From: a virus
Length of the DNA stretch: 44,090 bases
Virus record (IMG/VR): IMGVR_UViG_3300049195_000016
Coordinates: 1-44,090 of that record
Direction: 5' to 3' (one strand)
The notes below the pieces were generated by a model. It ran no database searches. It was given only the letters and a program-made list of their open reading frames with translations, and was not told the origin of the DNA. The position numbers and the translations under genes were made by a program. Shown here piece after piece: positions 1 to 7,025 of the stretch. Position 1 is the first letter of the stretch. Every line of letters starts with the position of its first letter.

Positions 1-200
1 CGGTGGGCGGTGACCTGGATCTGAGTTCGCTGACCAGCATCCCCGAGGGCTTCAACCCGACGGTGGGCGGTGACCTGTATCTGAGTTCGCTGACCAGCAT
101 CCCCGAGGGCTTCAACCCGACGGTGGGCGGTGACCTGGATCTGAGATCGCTGACCAGCATCCCCGAGGGCTTCAACCCGACGGTGGGCGGTGACCTGGAT
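1..200 (+). repeat. 60-bp GC-rich tandem repeat array, right part
   Basis: Three complete 60-bp units (1-60, 61-120, 121-180) and a 20-bp partial unit. The units are identical except at two bases: GAT or TAT (Asp/Tyr), and AGT or AGA (Ser/Arg). The order here is Asp-Ser, Tyr-Ser, Asp-Arg. GC content of a unit is 39 of 60 bases, far above the AT-rich flanks, and Leu is CTG in every copy, unlike the neighbouring genes. The array continues at 43936-44090. Confidence 0.97.
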
Positions 201-707
201 TGGAAAAATAATTCAAAGAGAATAGGAAGCGCTGTTAGATCTATCCCAAGACCAAGAATAAACAAGAACTTTTTCTGGGAAAAGAATAACAAGAAATATG
301 CAATGATTGACGGAATATTCTGCGAGATCATTTCCGAAAAACAGCAGACTATTTCCGAACAAATGGTTATTGTTTTCTCTGCAAAGAAGGTGAACAAGAA
401 AGAGCAGTTCTTTATCGTGAAAAAGGATAGTTACTACGCTCACGGAGATGATTTAAGAAAAGCATTTGAGGATGTACAATTTAAGATCGTTGCGGAAAAG
501 TTAAAGAATGAGCCGATCAATGCAGATACTGAAATTACAGTCAATCATTACCGCCTTATAACCGGGGCCTGTGAAATGGGGGTGAAATCCTGGATGAGCC
601 AGAACAATATATCTGTTGAAAAAATCACAGCAAAGGATCTATTACCAATTCTAAAAAAATCAAATGCTTATGGACTTGAAAGATTTAAGCAATTACTAAC
701 ATTTTAA
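3..707 (+). CDS. 3' part of tandem leucine-rich-repeat protein (gene continues from 43865-44090)
   Basis: This is the C-terminal part of a protein whose start lies at 43865; the first codon here (GTG) is an internal Val, not a start. Residues 1 to about 66 are three 20-residue repeats plus a partial one, each of the form GGDLxLxSLTSIPEGFNPTV. This resembles short bacterial leucine-rich repeats. The remaining 167 residues are AT-rich, phage-like coding sequence forming a separate domain with the motif YRLITGACEMG and a closing segment NAYGLERFKQLL. From memory, similar C-terminal segments occur in LRR proteins of gut Bacteroidota phages; I cannot verify this here. If the contig ends are joined with the missing 18 bases, the frame is kept and the protein is at least 316 aa. 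Function unknown; a ligand-binding or anti-host surface is inferred from the LRR form. Confidence 0.85.
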   Translation: MGGDLDLSSLTSIPEGFNPTVGGDLYLSSLTSIPEGFNPTVGGDLDLRSLTSIPEGFNPTVGGDLDWKNNSKRIGSAVRSIPRPRINKNFFWEKNNKKYAMIDGIFCEIISEKQQTISEQMVIVFSAKKVNKKEQFFIVKKDSYYAHGDDLRKAFEDVQFKIVAEKLKNEPINADTEITVNHYRLITGACEMGVKSWMSQNNISVEKITAKDLLPILKKSNAYGLERFKQLLTF

Positions 708-739
708 TTTTAGGTTAATAGGTTAGGTTAACTCCCTCT

Positions 740-754
740 TGGTATAAGATACCA
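740..754. promoter_or_regulatory. perfect dyad, candidate operator
   Basis: TGGTAT-AAG-ATACCA is a perfect 6-bp inverted repeat with a 3-bp spacer. It lies between the repeat-protein gene and the winged-helix gene, and follows three GGTTA direct repeats at 713, 721 and 726. No T-run follows, so it is unlikely to be a terminator. A half-site (TTGGTATA) lies just upstream of the repressor start near 41119. The operator role is inferred. Confidence 0.4.
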
Positions 755-810
755 GCTACGGACATAGCATGCGGGCGAAACGCATAGGGGGAGCAATAAA
801 TAAATTAGCT

Positions 811-1134
811 ATGAGAATAATGCACCCTAATAGCATAGATACTTACAATAAAGAGGTTAAGCCCACTCTATCAAAAAGACAGGCAGAGGTTTTAGAGGTC
901 TTAAAACGCTTCGACAAACTTACTTCTTTTGAAGTGTCCATGCAGTTAAGTATCACCCAGGAAAGGGAAGTTCCATTGAATACTATATCGGGTAGATTCT
1001 CAGAATTACGTGACAAGGGACTAATAGAAGAGGCCGGTAAAAGAACCATCAAGGGGAACAATTTCACCGTCTGGAAGGTGGTAAAACCTAAACCAGTAGT
1101 TAATCCAGGAGTGCAAGGAAGCATTAATTTTTAA
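811..1134 (+). CDS. small winged-helix DNA-binding protein
   Basis: 107-aa protein whose central part (LSKRQAEVLEVLKRF to RFSELRDKGLIEEAG) has the pattern of a winged helix: helix, a second helix with TSFEVSMQL, a recognition helix NTISGRFSELRDKG and a wing. Such proteins are common beside phage recombination and replication genes. The frame is open from an ATG at 769, but I prefer ATG 811 (or 820) because homologous-looking sequence starts around SIDTYNKEVKP and the stretch before ATG 811 is A/T-rich, as usual for Bacteroidota starts. A perfect dyad at 740-754 could be its own operator. Target genes are unknown. Confidence 0.7.
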   Translation: MRIMHPNSIDTYNKEVKPTLSKRQAEVLEVLKRFDKLTSFEVSMQLSITQEREVPLNTISGRFSELRDKGLIEEAGKRTIKGNNFTVWKVVKPKPVVNPGVQGSINF

Positions 1135-1149
1135 ACTAAATATAATAAG

Positions 1150-1599
1150 ATGAAAACAAAACTTTTTGACGATCCAAAATTAACAGAGCAAGAGATTATA
1201 GACAATCTTGAAGCGGAAAATGTAGGCGTAGAAGAATGCCACACTTTCATAAAATCATTTTCAGAAGAAGAGCAATCTGAGATCGAAACATCATACATCG
1301 AGGGAAGCAAGGAGCTTGCGAAACTTAAAAAGGAATTAGATGATGTTTCCGCTCCTATAAAGGAGAAAATAAAGCCTATTGAGAAGGAAACAAGGCGAAT
1401 GATCCATTCCATCAATCGTGGAGGGGAAGAGGTAACAGAGAAGGTTTACTGCTTTGCTGATTACGAATCTAAGGTTATAGGATTATATGATCGTAGAGGT
1501 ATTCTGATCGGAACCAGACCAATGACTAGAACCGAAAAGAAGTACGGAGATGATTTTCAGCTTCACATCAACTCTCATAAGAACGTAGCAAATGGATAA
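1150..1599 (+). CDS. hypothetical phage protein, helical N-terminus
   Basis: 149 aa. The N-terminal two thirds are acidic and predicted helical, with a coiled-coil-like stretch (KELAKLKKELDDVSAPIKEKI, about residues 54-75). The C-terminus is more globular with YCFADYESKVIGLYD. The stop overlaps the next gene by 8 bp (ATG at 1592), implying translational coupling in one operon with the recombination genes upstream. I do not recognise a family; position suggests an early DNA-metabolism accessory role. Confidence 0.75.
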   Translation: MKTKLFDDPKLTEQEIIDNLEAENVGVEECHTFIKSFSEEEQSEIETSYIEGSKELAKLKKELDDVSAPIKEKIKPIEKETRRMIHSINRGGEEVTEKVYCFADYESKVIGLYDRRGILIGTRPMTRTEKKYGDDFQLHINSHKNVANG

Positions 1600-2302
1600 A
1601 CCAGAAATAAAGATTGAAGCAGCTCCAGGAGTTAGCGAAATCACAATAAGAGAAGGTCAGGCGTTGCCTTTAAAAGATCCTGAAAGAATTATTTTTAGCG
1701 GACACCTTTTTACCCCTGGTGATTTCATGGAGAATAGAAGAAAGCTGCTTGATAATGAGAATTGCCATCTAAGGATTGATACCAATGCCGGACAAGTTGA
1801 ATTCTATATGGAAGAGAAAAGCGCCTTTAGAAATGTAATTACCGGGACATTAAAAAAGTCATCAGTTATCGCTTTGTTCGGGATCAACATTGAAAAGTAT
1901 TATGGAGATAAGGAGCTGGCTAAGTTCTTCCGCAGGACTGAATATTATTTCACTGATTCAGATATTCACAAAAAGATCGTAAAGGAGCTAATGAGCTTCA
2001 AAGCAAAGGTTGATGTTCAGATTGAAAAGAGCCAAGATAATAGAGGCAATACAAAGCAGCTTTATGAAAGGCTAGTGGAGAGCAATATCCCTGAAAGCTT
2101 TGTGATGAAAGCCCCTCTGTTCGATGGATATGAGCCTATTGAATTTACCGTACTAATAAGCGCAGAAGCAGATACTACAGGAGTAAAGTTCTACCTGGAA
2201 AGCCCGGAGTTATTTAAACTGGAAGAAGAAGAAAAACGCCGTCTGATCGACAAAGAGGTTGAAAGGTTCACAGACTTCGGTTGTGCTATTCTGAGCAAAT
2301 AA
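1592..2302 (+). CDS. hypothetical phage early protein
   Basis: 236-aa protein of mixed alpha/beta character starting within the end of the preceding gene. It contains EGQALPLKDPERIIFSGHL and a central block with FFRRTEYYFTD, then a charged C-terminus (EEEEKRRLIDKEVERF). From memory, proteins of this type sit near RecT/exonuclease genes in Bacteroidota phages, but I know no function. A rho-independent terminator follows directly, so this is probably the last gene of the transcription unit beginning near 41452. Confidence 0.75.
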   Translation: MDKPEIKIEAAPGVSEITIREGQALPLKDPERIIFSGHLFTPGDFMENRRKLLDNENCHLRIDTNAGQVEFYMEEKSAFRNVITGTLKKSSVIALFGINIEKYYGDKELAKFFRRTEYYFTDSDIHKKIVKELMSFKAKVDVQIEKSQDNRGNTKQLYERLVESNIPESFVMKAPLFDGYEPIEFTVLISAEADTTGVKFYLESPELFKLEEEEKRRLIDKEVERFTDFGCAILSK

Positions 2303-2308
2303 TAAACT

Positions 2309-2330
2309 AAAGCCCCGTAAGGCTTTTTTT
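2309..2330 (+). terminator. rho-independent terminator
   Basis: AAAGCC-CCGTAA-GGCTTT forms a 6-bp stem with a 6-nt loop, and the right arm runs into a continuous T-stretch (2324-2330). It lies 7 bp after the stop of the 236-aa gene and before the next small gene, so it marks the end of the recombination operon. Confidence 0.8.
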
Positions 2331-2355
2331 ACCCAACACAAGTCAATCTATTTTA

Positions 2356-2481
2356 ATGCTAACACCAGCCGATAAACTAGCTATAAGAATCCTTAGTAAA
2401 ACAAAAAGCGATTCACAGATTGCGAAATTTTTAGGAGTAACGCTTTATACGGTTGAAAACTTTAAAAAACATGAAAAATGA
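2356..2481 (+). CDS. 41-aa helix-turn-helix miniprotein
   Basis: Encodes a 41-residue protein. The segment KSDSQIAKFLGVTLYTVENF (about residues 17-36) matches a helix-turn-helix: helix, Gly at the turn, recognition helix. It is basically only the DNA-binding unit. It is the first gene after the terminator at 2309-2330 and its stop overlaps the next start (ATGA at 2478). Likely a transcription regulator or replication accessory; target unknown. Confidence 0.6.
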   Translation: MLTPADKLAIRILSKTKSDSQIAKFLGVTLYTVENFKKHEK

Positions 2482-2585
2482 TTATAGTTAAAATAATGAC
2501 CGCCTTAATACTTATATCAGCATTTGCAACAATATTAACCTTTATCGGAGTAGTATTTTATCTACTCAATCAGAAACCGGATTAA
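2478..2585 (+). CDS. 35-aa single-pass membrane peptide
   Basis: Starts in an ATGA overlap with the preceding HTH gene. Residues 4-30 are almost entirely hydrophobic (ILISAFATILTFIGVVF), giving one membrane span with a short polar tail ending NQKPD. No family recognised. It is one of several such tiny membrane proteins in this genome (4862, 10355, 41903). Confidence 0.5.
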   Translation: MIIVKIMTALILISAFATILTFIGVVFYLLNQKPD

Positions 2586-2616
2586 CATATAACCTAAATA
2601 ATACCTAAAAACCAAC

Positions 2617-3342
2617 ATGAGCGGATGGATAAAACTTCACCGGAAAATGCTAGAAAATGCGATTTTCTACAAACCGGATTACTACCAAGTATGGTCTTAT
2701 ATTCTGCTAAAAGTAAACCACGATGACAATGAGTTTATTTGGAACAATGAGAAAAAGATCATTAAAAAAGGAGGCGGGATCTTCTCTCAAAAGCAAATGG
2801 CTAAAGATTTTGGCTTTGACATAAGTAAGATCAACCGAATACTAAACTATCTAAAAAACGAAAACCAAATAGAAGTAAAAACAACCAACAAATATACTGA
2901 AATACAGGTAATTAATTGGAGTGAATACCAGGAAGTTTTTGAAATCGGAAACCAAAAACAAACCAAAAACAAACCAAAAACAAACCCAGCGCAAACAAAC
3001 AAGAATGATAATAATGAAGAGAATGAAAAAGAAGTATTTGATAATGCTAGAAAATTATACCCTGGAACTAAGCAGGGATTAGATACTGAATTTGAAAGAT
3101 TCAAAAAACACAAAGACTACCTGAAGATACTTCCAGTACTTAATGAAAAAATCAACTATCAAATTAAAGAAAGGGCTGAAAAATTGAGATTAAAAATATG
3201 GATGCCTCCGTGGAAAAACTTCAGCACCTGGATTAACAACCGGTGCTGGGAAGAGGAACCGGCACTAGAAGTAAAAAAATCATCAACAATACCAAATAAC
3301 GAAACACTAACCCTAGATCAAAGCAAAGCACTATTCCAATGA
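2617..3342 (+). CDS. phage replication initiator (DnaD/replisome-organiser type)
   Basis: 241 aa. The N-terminus GWIKLHRKMLENAIFYKPDYYQVWSYILL followed by GGGIFSQKQMAKDFGFDISKINRILNYL is the typical winged-helix start of phage replisome organiser proteins. A polar linker (residues about 110-130) is followed by a helical C-terminal domain with a WMPPWKNFSTWINNRCW motif, seen in proteins that load the helicase. It lies two genes upstream of the DnaB-like ATPase and overlaps the next gene by 4 bp. The linker DNA holds three perfect 11-nt repeats, which may be the origin. Binding of the origin and helicase loading are family knowledge, not shown here. Confidence 0.85.
   Translation: MSGWIKLHRKMLENAIFYKPDYYQVWSYILLKVNHDDNEFIWNNEKKIIKKGGGIFSQKQMAKDFGFDISKINRILNYLKNENQIEVKTTNKYTEIQVINWSEYQEVFEIGNQKQTKNKPKTNPAQTNKNDNNEENEKEVFDNARKLYPGTKQGLDTEFERFKKHKDYLKILPVLNEKINYQIKERAEKLRLKIWMPPWKNFSTWINNRCWEEEPALEVKKSSTIPNNETLTLDQSKALFQ
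2951..2983 (+). repeat. three 11-nt direct repeats inside the initiator gene (candidate origin iterons)
   Basis: ACCAAAAACAA occurs three times head to tail (2951-2961, 2962-2972, 2973-2983), with partial continuation into ACCC. Eleven is not a multiple of three, so the repeat is read in all three phases and is not an amino-acid repeat; conservation is at the DNA level. Flanking sequence is very A-rich. Origins inside the initiator gene are known in lambda-like phages. Confidence 0.6.
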
Positions 3343-3740
3343 AAGCAGCCATAGAATTAACCGAAATAGAAGCCGTTGGGAAAACCTGGCAGACGATAAA
3401 AAAAGAGATCGAAGGATTTCTAGTGAAGCGTGGGGCGACAATAAATGATCAGTACAACAAAACCTTAACAGACGATCAGTTTAAAAGACTTCAGGTAGAA
3501 GAAGAGTTTGTTTCAAAGTTCGCTGATTTTGTCAATGACTGCGAAAGCTTTGTCAATGTTCACAAGAACCAGATTAAAGACCTTGAATTTACTATCGGAA
3601 TGCTACAAAGGGGGGCGGAAGAGGACAGGAAGATATTTAAACAACTATCTGCTGAAAATGAAAGAATCAACAAAGTTTTAACTGACCTTTTTGAAAGAGG
3701 CGAAAGCAAAGTTTTAATAGAAATTTTCAATCATGTATGA
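3339..3740 (+). CDS. coiled-coil protein of the replication operon
   Basis: 133 aa, starting in an ATGA overlap with the initiator gene and overlapping the ATPase start by 4 bp. The sequence is strongly helical; the C-terminal half (KDLEFTIGMLQRGAEEDRKI onwards) has heptad-like spacing. No catalytic motif is visible. Translational coupling between initiator and helicase genes suggests a partner in helicase loading, but this is inference. Confidence 0.75.
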   Translation: MKAAIELTEIEAVGKTWQTIKKEIEGFLVKRGATINDQYNKTLTDDQFKRLQVEEEFVSKFADFVNDCESFVNVHKNQIKDLEFTIGMLQRGAEEDRKIFKQLSAENERINKVLTDLFERGESKVLIEIFNHV

Positions 3741-4684
3741 ATAATATTTCAAAGAGCTTGCCTTCAGTTAAGATTGAAAGCGGAATTTATACAGCCGATA
3801 GGATAAAAGACTCTATGCTTCATTCATTCCACAATGGTAAGGTAAGAGGGGTAAGCACTAACATAAAAAAGTTAGACCCTCATTTTAGCTGGAAGAAGGG
3901 GGAGGTTACCTGCATAACCGGATGGCCTCAGTCTGGCAAGAGTGAATTTACAATGTTCTTAATGCTTGCTATGGCTGTTCATAGTGGTTGGAAGTGGGCT
4001 TTGTATTGTCCTGAAAACATGAGCGTAGATCATAACGATACAACCTCTGCGGGTGAAATATTTGATACGCTTATTCACATGCTTATTGGCAAAGGGGTAG
4101 ATCCTTATTACAAAAACAACCAAATGACAGAGCAGGAGTACGAGGCAGGGATAGAGTTTATTTCAAAGCACTTCTTTGTAGTGTACCCAGAAGAAGATCA
4201 TAAGGTCGATGTAATTAATGATTACCTGCTTCATATAACCATGAAGTATAAAGTTGACGGATGGCTTAAAGATCCGTGGAACTCGCTTGATGATGATTAT
4301 GGGCAAAGAGAAGATCAGTTTTTAAGAAGGTATTTATCCAGAGAAAACAAGCTGGCAAAGCAGAAGAAAATATGTAATGTAATTTCAGCGCACCCAGCAG
4401 GGAAGCCGGTAAAACTAGACGACGGCACACTTGAAAGGCCGAGCCAGTTTAATCTATCTGGTGGGAATATGTGGAATAATAAAATGGACAATGTTCTAAG
4501 CCTTAACCGCCCTTATTACTTTCAGGATATGGCAGATACTAGGGTAGAGATTCATTCTTTAAAGATCAAAAAACAAAAGTTAGTCGGCATTCCTGGTATG
4601 GTTTCAATGGATTTTATAAGGCAGACAAATAGGTATTATGTGGATGGAGTAAGCGCAATTGAAGGGATTTTTCATGGAGTATAA
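3737..4684 (+). CDS. DnaB-like RecA-fold ATPase, replicative helicase candidate
   Basis: 315-aa RecA-fold protein. Walker A is GWPQSGKS at residues 62-69, preceded by KKGEVTCIT as in DnaB/Twinkle-type helicases. A following strand WALYCPENM is typical of the segment after Walker A, and a later HPAG segment fits the sensor region. There is no primase domain and no DnaB N-terminal domain, so it is shorter than bacterial DnaB (about 450 aa). It sits behind the initiator, which supports a role as the phage replicative helicase that unwinds DNA at the fork. Confidence 0.85.
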   Translation: MNNISKSLPSVKIESGIYTADRIKDSMLHSFHNGKVRGVSTNIKKLDPHFSWKKGEVTCITGWPQSGKSEFTMFLMLAMAVHSGWKWALYCPENMSVDHNDTTSAGEIFDTLIHMLIGKGVDPYYKNNQMTEQEYEAGIEFISKHFFVVYPEEDHKVDVINDYLLHITMKYKVDGWLKDPWNSLDDDYGQREDQFLRRYLSRENKLAKQKKICNVISAHPAGKPVKLDDGTLERPSQFNLSGGNMWNNKMDNVLSLNRPYYFQDMADTRVEIHSLKIKKQKLVGIPGMVSMDFIRQTNRYYVDGVSAIEGIFHGV

Positions 4685-4865
4685 AAACTATAAGCGAAGG
4701 GTAAAAATAAGGATCGGCAGAATTGAATTTATCCAGAGAGAAATTAACAGGAGGCTTCATCAAAAGGATTTATTGGACAATGAAATCAAGTCATTAATAA
4801 AAAGACAGGAAGTAGCAAAAGAAGAAATCAGAAATATTAAAACACTTCATCTAAATAAAAAATGA
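4674..4865 (+). CDS. small basic coiled-coil protein
   Basis: 63 aa, from ATG 4674, which lies 11 bp inside the end of the helicase gene; GAAGGGA just upstream is a reasonable ribosome site. A TTG at 4659 would add five residues but is less likely. The protein is very basic and wholly helical (RIEFIQREINRRLHQKDLLD). No family recognised. Confidence 0.6.
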   Translation: MEYKNYKRRVKIRIGRIEFIQREINRRLHQKDLLDNEIKSLIKRQEVAKEEIRNIKTLHLNKK

Positions 4866-4990
4866 TTGACCAAATAACCGAATCCTGGGAGAGCTGCCTT
4901 AGAATATCAATTGTGATACTATGCTTAAGCTTTTTAGTTCACGTGTTTTTAAGGGGTATAAAGAAGATTATTAAAATGATAAAGAAATGA
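4862..4990 (+). CDS. 42-aa single-pass membrane peptide
   Basis: ATG overlaps the preceding stop and its own stop overlaps the next start (ATGA at 4987). One membrane span at about residues 14-29 (RISIVILCLSFLVHVF) followed by a strongly basic tail (RGIKKIIKMIKK), predicting the tail on the cytoplasmic side. Function unknown. Confidence 0.5.
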   Translation: MIDQITESWESCLRISIVILCLSFLVHVFLRGIKKIIKMIKK

Positions 4991-5379
4991 CAGAACTAGA
5001 AATTATTAACGGCAATGATGAGATATGTAAGCTAATGCAGTTTAAAAGCAACAAGGCTTACGTTTATCAAGTCCCGAATTTATTCCCACACGAAAAAGAT
5101 AATGATACCGGATGGATTGAATTAAATGTACAGACTATCCAGTTTCATACCGACTGGAACATGTTAATTGGAGCATATAACAGGGCTTTGGTGATTCTAA
5201 ATAATGCACCGGAAACGGCAAGACAACTTCTTAAAGAAGACAAAAATTTTATTGTGAATTTCGGGGCGCAAAACTTTTTCGGAGTATTTGAAGGACAATT
5301 ACATATTTCAAGTTGCTGGATAAAGCTTGTTGATTTCGCAAAGTGGTGGAATAGTGTAAGTGTAATGTTTAAGAAATAA
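4987..5379 (+). CDS. hypothetical phage protein
   Basis: 130-aa globular protein between the helicase cluster and the NinG-like gene. Contains IQFHTDWNMLIGAYNRALVI and a Trp-rich C-terminus (DFAKWWNSVSVMF). I recall similar short proteins in Bacteroidota phage replication regions but no assigned function. Confidence 0.7.
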   Translation: MTELEIINGNDEICKLMQFKSNKAYVYQVPNLFPHEKDNDTGWIELNVQTIQFHTDWNMLIGAYNRALVILNNAPETARQLLKEDKNFIVNFGAQNFFGVFEGQLHISSCWIKLVDFAKWWNSVSVMFKK

Positions 5380-5380
5380 T

Positions 5381-5944
5381 ATGAAAACCCTTCTTAAATC
5401 TAAAGTCTGTAAAAATTGCAAGGGTTGGTTCGAACCTAACAAACCACTTCAAAACGTGTGTACTCTTACCTGTGCTATCCAGCTTGCAAGAAAAAAGACA
5501 GAAGAGAAAGAGGCCAAAGAATGGAGAGTTAGAAAAAAAGAAGGAAAAGCGAAACTAAAGACTTTGGGTGAATATGAGGCAGAAGCCAGGGAATGGTTTC
5601 AAAGATTCATCCGGCTCAGAGATAAAGATCTTGCATGTATAAGCTGTGAAAGGGAGGCTGATTCTTACGATGGAGGACATTACTTCAAAGCAGAACTTTA
5701 TTCCGGGCTAATATTCCATGAAGATAACTGCCACAAGCAATGCAAGAGGCCGTGTAACATGGATCTTCACGGCAACGAATCTAATTACCGGATCGGACTA
5801 GTAAAAAAGATCGGAGAGGAAAGGGTTAAATGGTTGGAAGAAAATAAGGATATGCTAAGAACCTACAAATATTCAAAGGCAGAGCTTATCCAGATAAAAG
5901 AAATTTACAAGGGCAAGGTAAAGGAAATAAAGGCTACTGTTTAG
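5381..5944 (+). CDS. ninG: NinG-family recombination endonuclease (Rap-like)
   Basis: 187 aa. An N-terminal zinc-binding motif (CKNCKGWF... CTLTC, residues about 10-30), a basic helical stretch, then CISCEREADSYDGGHYF and CHKQCKRPCNMDLHGN match the lambda NinG/Rap family, an HNH-like structure-specific nuclease that resolves branched recombination intermediates. Length is close to lambda NinG (about 200 aa). It follows the replication genes and would work with the RecT and exonuclease proteins. Confidence 0.88.
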   Translation: MKTLLKSKVCKNCKGWFEPNKPLQNVCTLTCAIQLARKKTEEKEAKEWRVRKKEGKAKLKTLGEYEAEAREWFQRFIRLRDKDLACISCEREADSYDGGHYFKAELYSGLIFHEDNCHKQCKRPCNMDLHGNESNYRIGLVKKIGEERVKWLEENKDMLRTYKYSKAELIQIKEIYKGKVKEIKATV

Positions 5945-5975
5945 GTTTTAACCGTGTCAAGATACTTATGGATAA

Positions 5976-6122
5976 TTATTTAATCAATATAAACTTCATG
6001 CCATCAATTTCAACAACCTTGTATTTACCGGCCTTTATTAACTTATGGATATATGCAACAGACCAGCCAGCGTCTTTAGCGACTGTTTTAATGCGCTTTA
6101 ATTTATCAGTTTCTACTCTCAT
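5976..6122 (-). CDS. small leftward HTH protein
   Basis: 48 aa from ATG 6122, or 58 aa if a TTG at 6152 is used (adding SKKVINFGPM). The segment TVAKDAGWSVAYIHKLIKAG is a helix-turn-helix followed by a small wing (KYKVVEIDGMKFILI), as in excisionase/MerR-like miniproteins. It is one of few leftward genes and diverges from the operon starting at 6246, so it is a good candidate regulator of the region between. A 66-codon frame on the other strand overlaps it but lacks protein-like features. Confidence 0.6.
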   Translation of the reverse strand: MRVETDKLKRIKTVAKDAGWSVAYIHKLIKAGKYKVVEIDGMKFILIK

Positions 6123-6152
6123 TGGTCCAAAGTTAATAACTTTTTTTGACAA

Positions 6153-6245
6153 ATACTTGTTTCTTTAGTTAATAGTTAATAACTTTACACTATTAAACAG
6201 CAGCACGGGACTGATTCCCGGTAAAAATAAAACTTTGCGAAAAAA
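6153..6245. promoter_or_regulatory. divergent control region
   Basis: Spacer between the leftward HTH gene and the rightward operon. It contains a direct repeat TTAATAGTTAATA (6168-6182 area), a short dyad CGGGA-CTGAT-TCCCG (about 6207-6221) and, at 6228-6243, a 16-nt block TAAAACTTTGCGAAAA that recurs exactly before the gene at 6520. The block resembles the Bacteroidota -7 promoter element (TAnnTTTG) with altered spacing and ends at the start codon, which would give a very short or no 5' leader. Confidence 0.45.
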
Positions 6246-6473
6246 ATGGGGACTACAGCAAAACAATTTAGGGTGTTTAATTCAAACACTCAAACATGTC
6301 CGTTCAGGTCAGATGTATTAAAAGAATGCTATGAATTTTTAAAAAAACAAAACGAAAACGAATACGGAGACTTTTTTGTCGATGATTCTGTAAATGACAT
6401 TGAAATATCAGCGGAAGATATAGTTGACGCATTCGATTCCGGGGAAAACCCAGGAGATTTAACGTTTTTCTAA
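6246..6473 (+). CDS. small acidic protein
   Basis: 75 aa, strongly acidic in the second half (DDSVNDIEISAEDIVDAFDSGEN). Starts right after the repeated promoter-like block. The charge resembles DNA-mimic or inhibitor proteins, but this is only a resemblance. No family recognised. Confidence 0.6.
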   Translation: MGTTAKQFRVFNSNTQTCPFRSDVLKECYEFLKKQNENEYGDFFVDDSVNDIEISAEDIVDAFDSGENPGDLTFF

Positions 6474-6504
6474 AGGCTTACAAATTATAAATAAATTTCA
6501 CACT

Positions 6505-6520
6505 TAAAACTTTGCGAAAA
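6505..6520 (+). promoter_or_regulatory. repeated promoter-like block (second copy)
   Basis: TAAAACTTTGCGAAAA, identical over 16 nt to 6228-6243 and placed at the same distance from a start codon. Two copies before consecutive genes make a shared promoter or regulator site likely. Confidence 0.5.
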
Positions 6521-6705
6521 TGAATAATGCACGACCAAGGCCTTTAATGAGGCAACTGCGTCAAGCAATCCTAAAAAGAGATAAAAAAATGATTCTTGAT
6601 TTGTATGAAAAGCTACAGAAAATAGATTGGCGTAGGGTTTCTTTTAAAACATCAGAGGAATATGATGAATTAATTGACAAGGGCAACGATATTTTATATT
6701 CATAA
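6520..6705 (+). CDS. small basic helical protein
   Basis: 61 aa, basic N-terminus (MNNARPRPLMRQLRQAILKR) and helical throughout. It follows the second promoter-like block and ends before a 95-bp spacer. No family recognised. Confidence 0.6.
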   Translation: MNNARPRPLMRQLRQAILKRDKKMILDLYEKLQKIDWRRVSFKTSEEYDELIDKGNDILYS

Positions 6706-6800
6706 ACAATCTTGCAAGTTACTCGCAAAGTCTTGTGAGCGGAGGCGATAACCGATAAACACCATTTATAACCCCTAACAAAAGACATAAGAAACATAAA

Positions 6801-7004
6801 ATGACAACAATTTACACTACACAAAGATGCTTAACGGTTGAAGAAGATTACACAACTATTGGGGCTGCATTAATTGATGAAAGGAATGAGTTTTTGGAGC
6901 TTACAGAAATTATGACGCATTACCCGGAATTTCCAGGCAATGAACCAACTGTCAATAAGCGGAAAGTCCTAATCACAAAGCGATACATTGTCGAAGTGGT
7001 ATAA
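6801..7004 (+). CDS. hypothetical small protein
   Basis: 67 aa, begins after a spacer containing AAACATAAA. Mixed alpha/beta with a central EFLELTEIMTHYPEFPG and a basic beta-like C-terminus. The same AAACATAAAA text recurs after its stop, before the next gene. No family recognised. Confidence 0.55.
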   Translation: MTTIYTTQRCLTVEEDYTTIGAALIDERNEFLELTEIMTHYPEFPGNEPTVNKRKVLITKRYIVEVV

Positions 7005-7025
7005 AGAAACATAAAATAAGAAAGT

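Noticed and set aside
1-200. CRISPR array or diversity-generating retroelement as explanation of the repeats
   Set aside because: There are no unique spacers, the repeats are in one open frame, and no reverse transcriptase or template repeat is present; the variable bases (G/T and T/A) are not the adenine-directed pattern of such retroelements.
4930-4945. Another CACGTG (GTTCACGTGTTTT) as a second parS
   Set aside because: Only the central six bases and part of one arm agree; it lies within a coding sequence.
5968-6168. Rightward 66-codon frame
   Set aside because: It lies antisense to a convincing leftward HTH gene and its own translation has no protein-like pattern.
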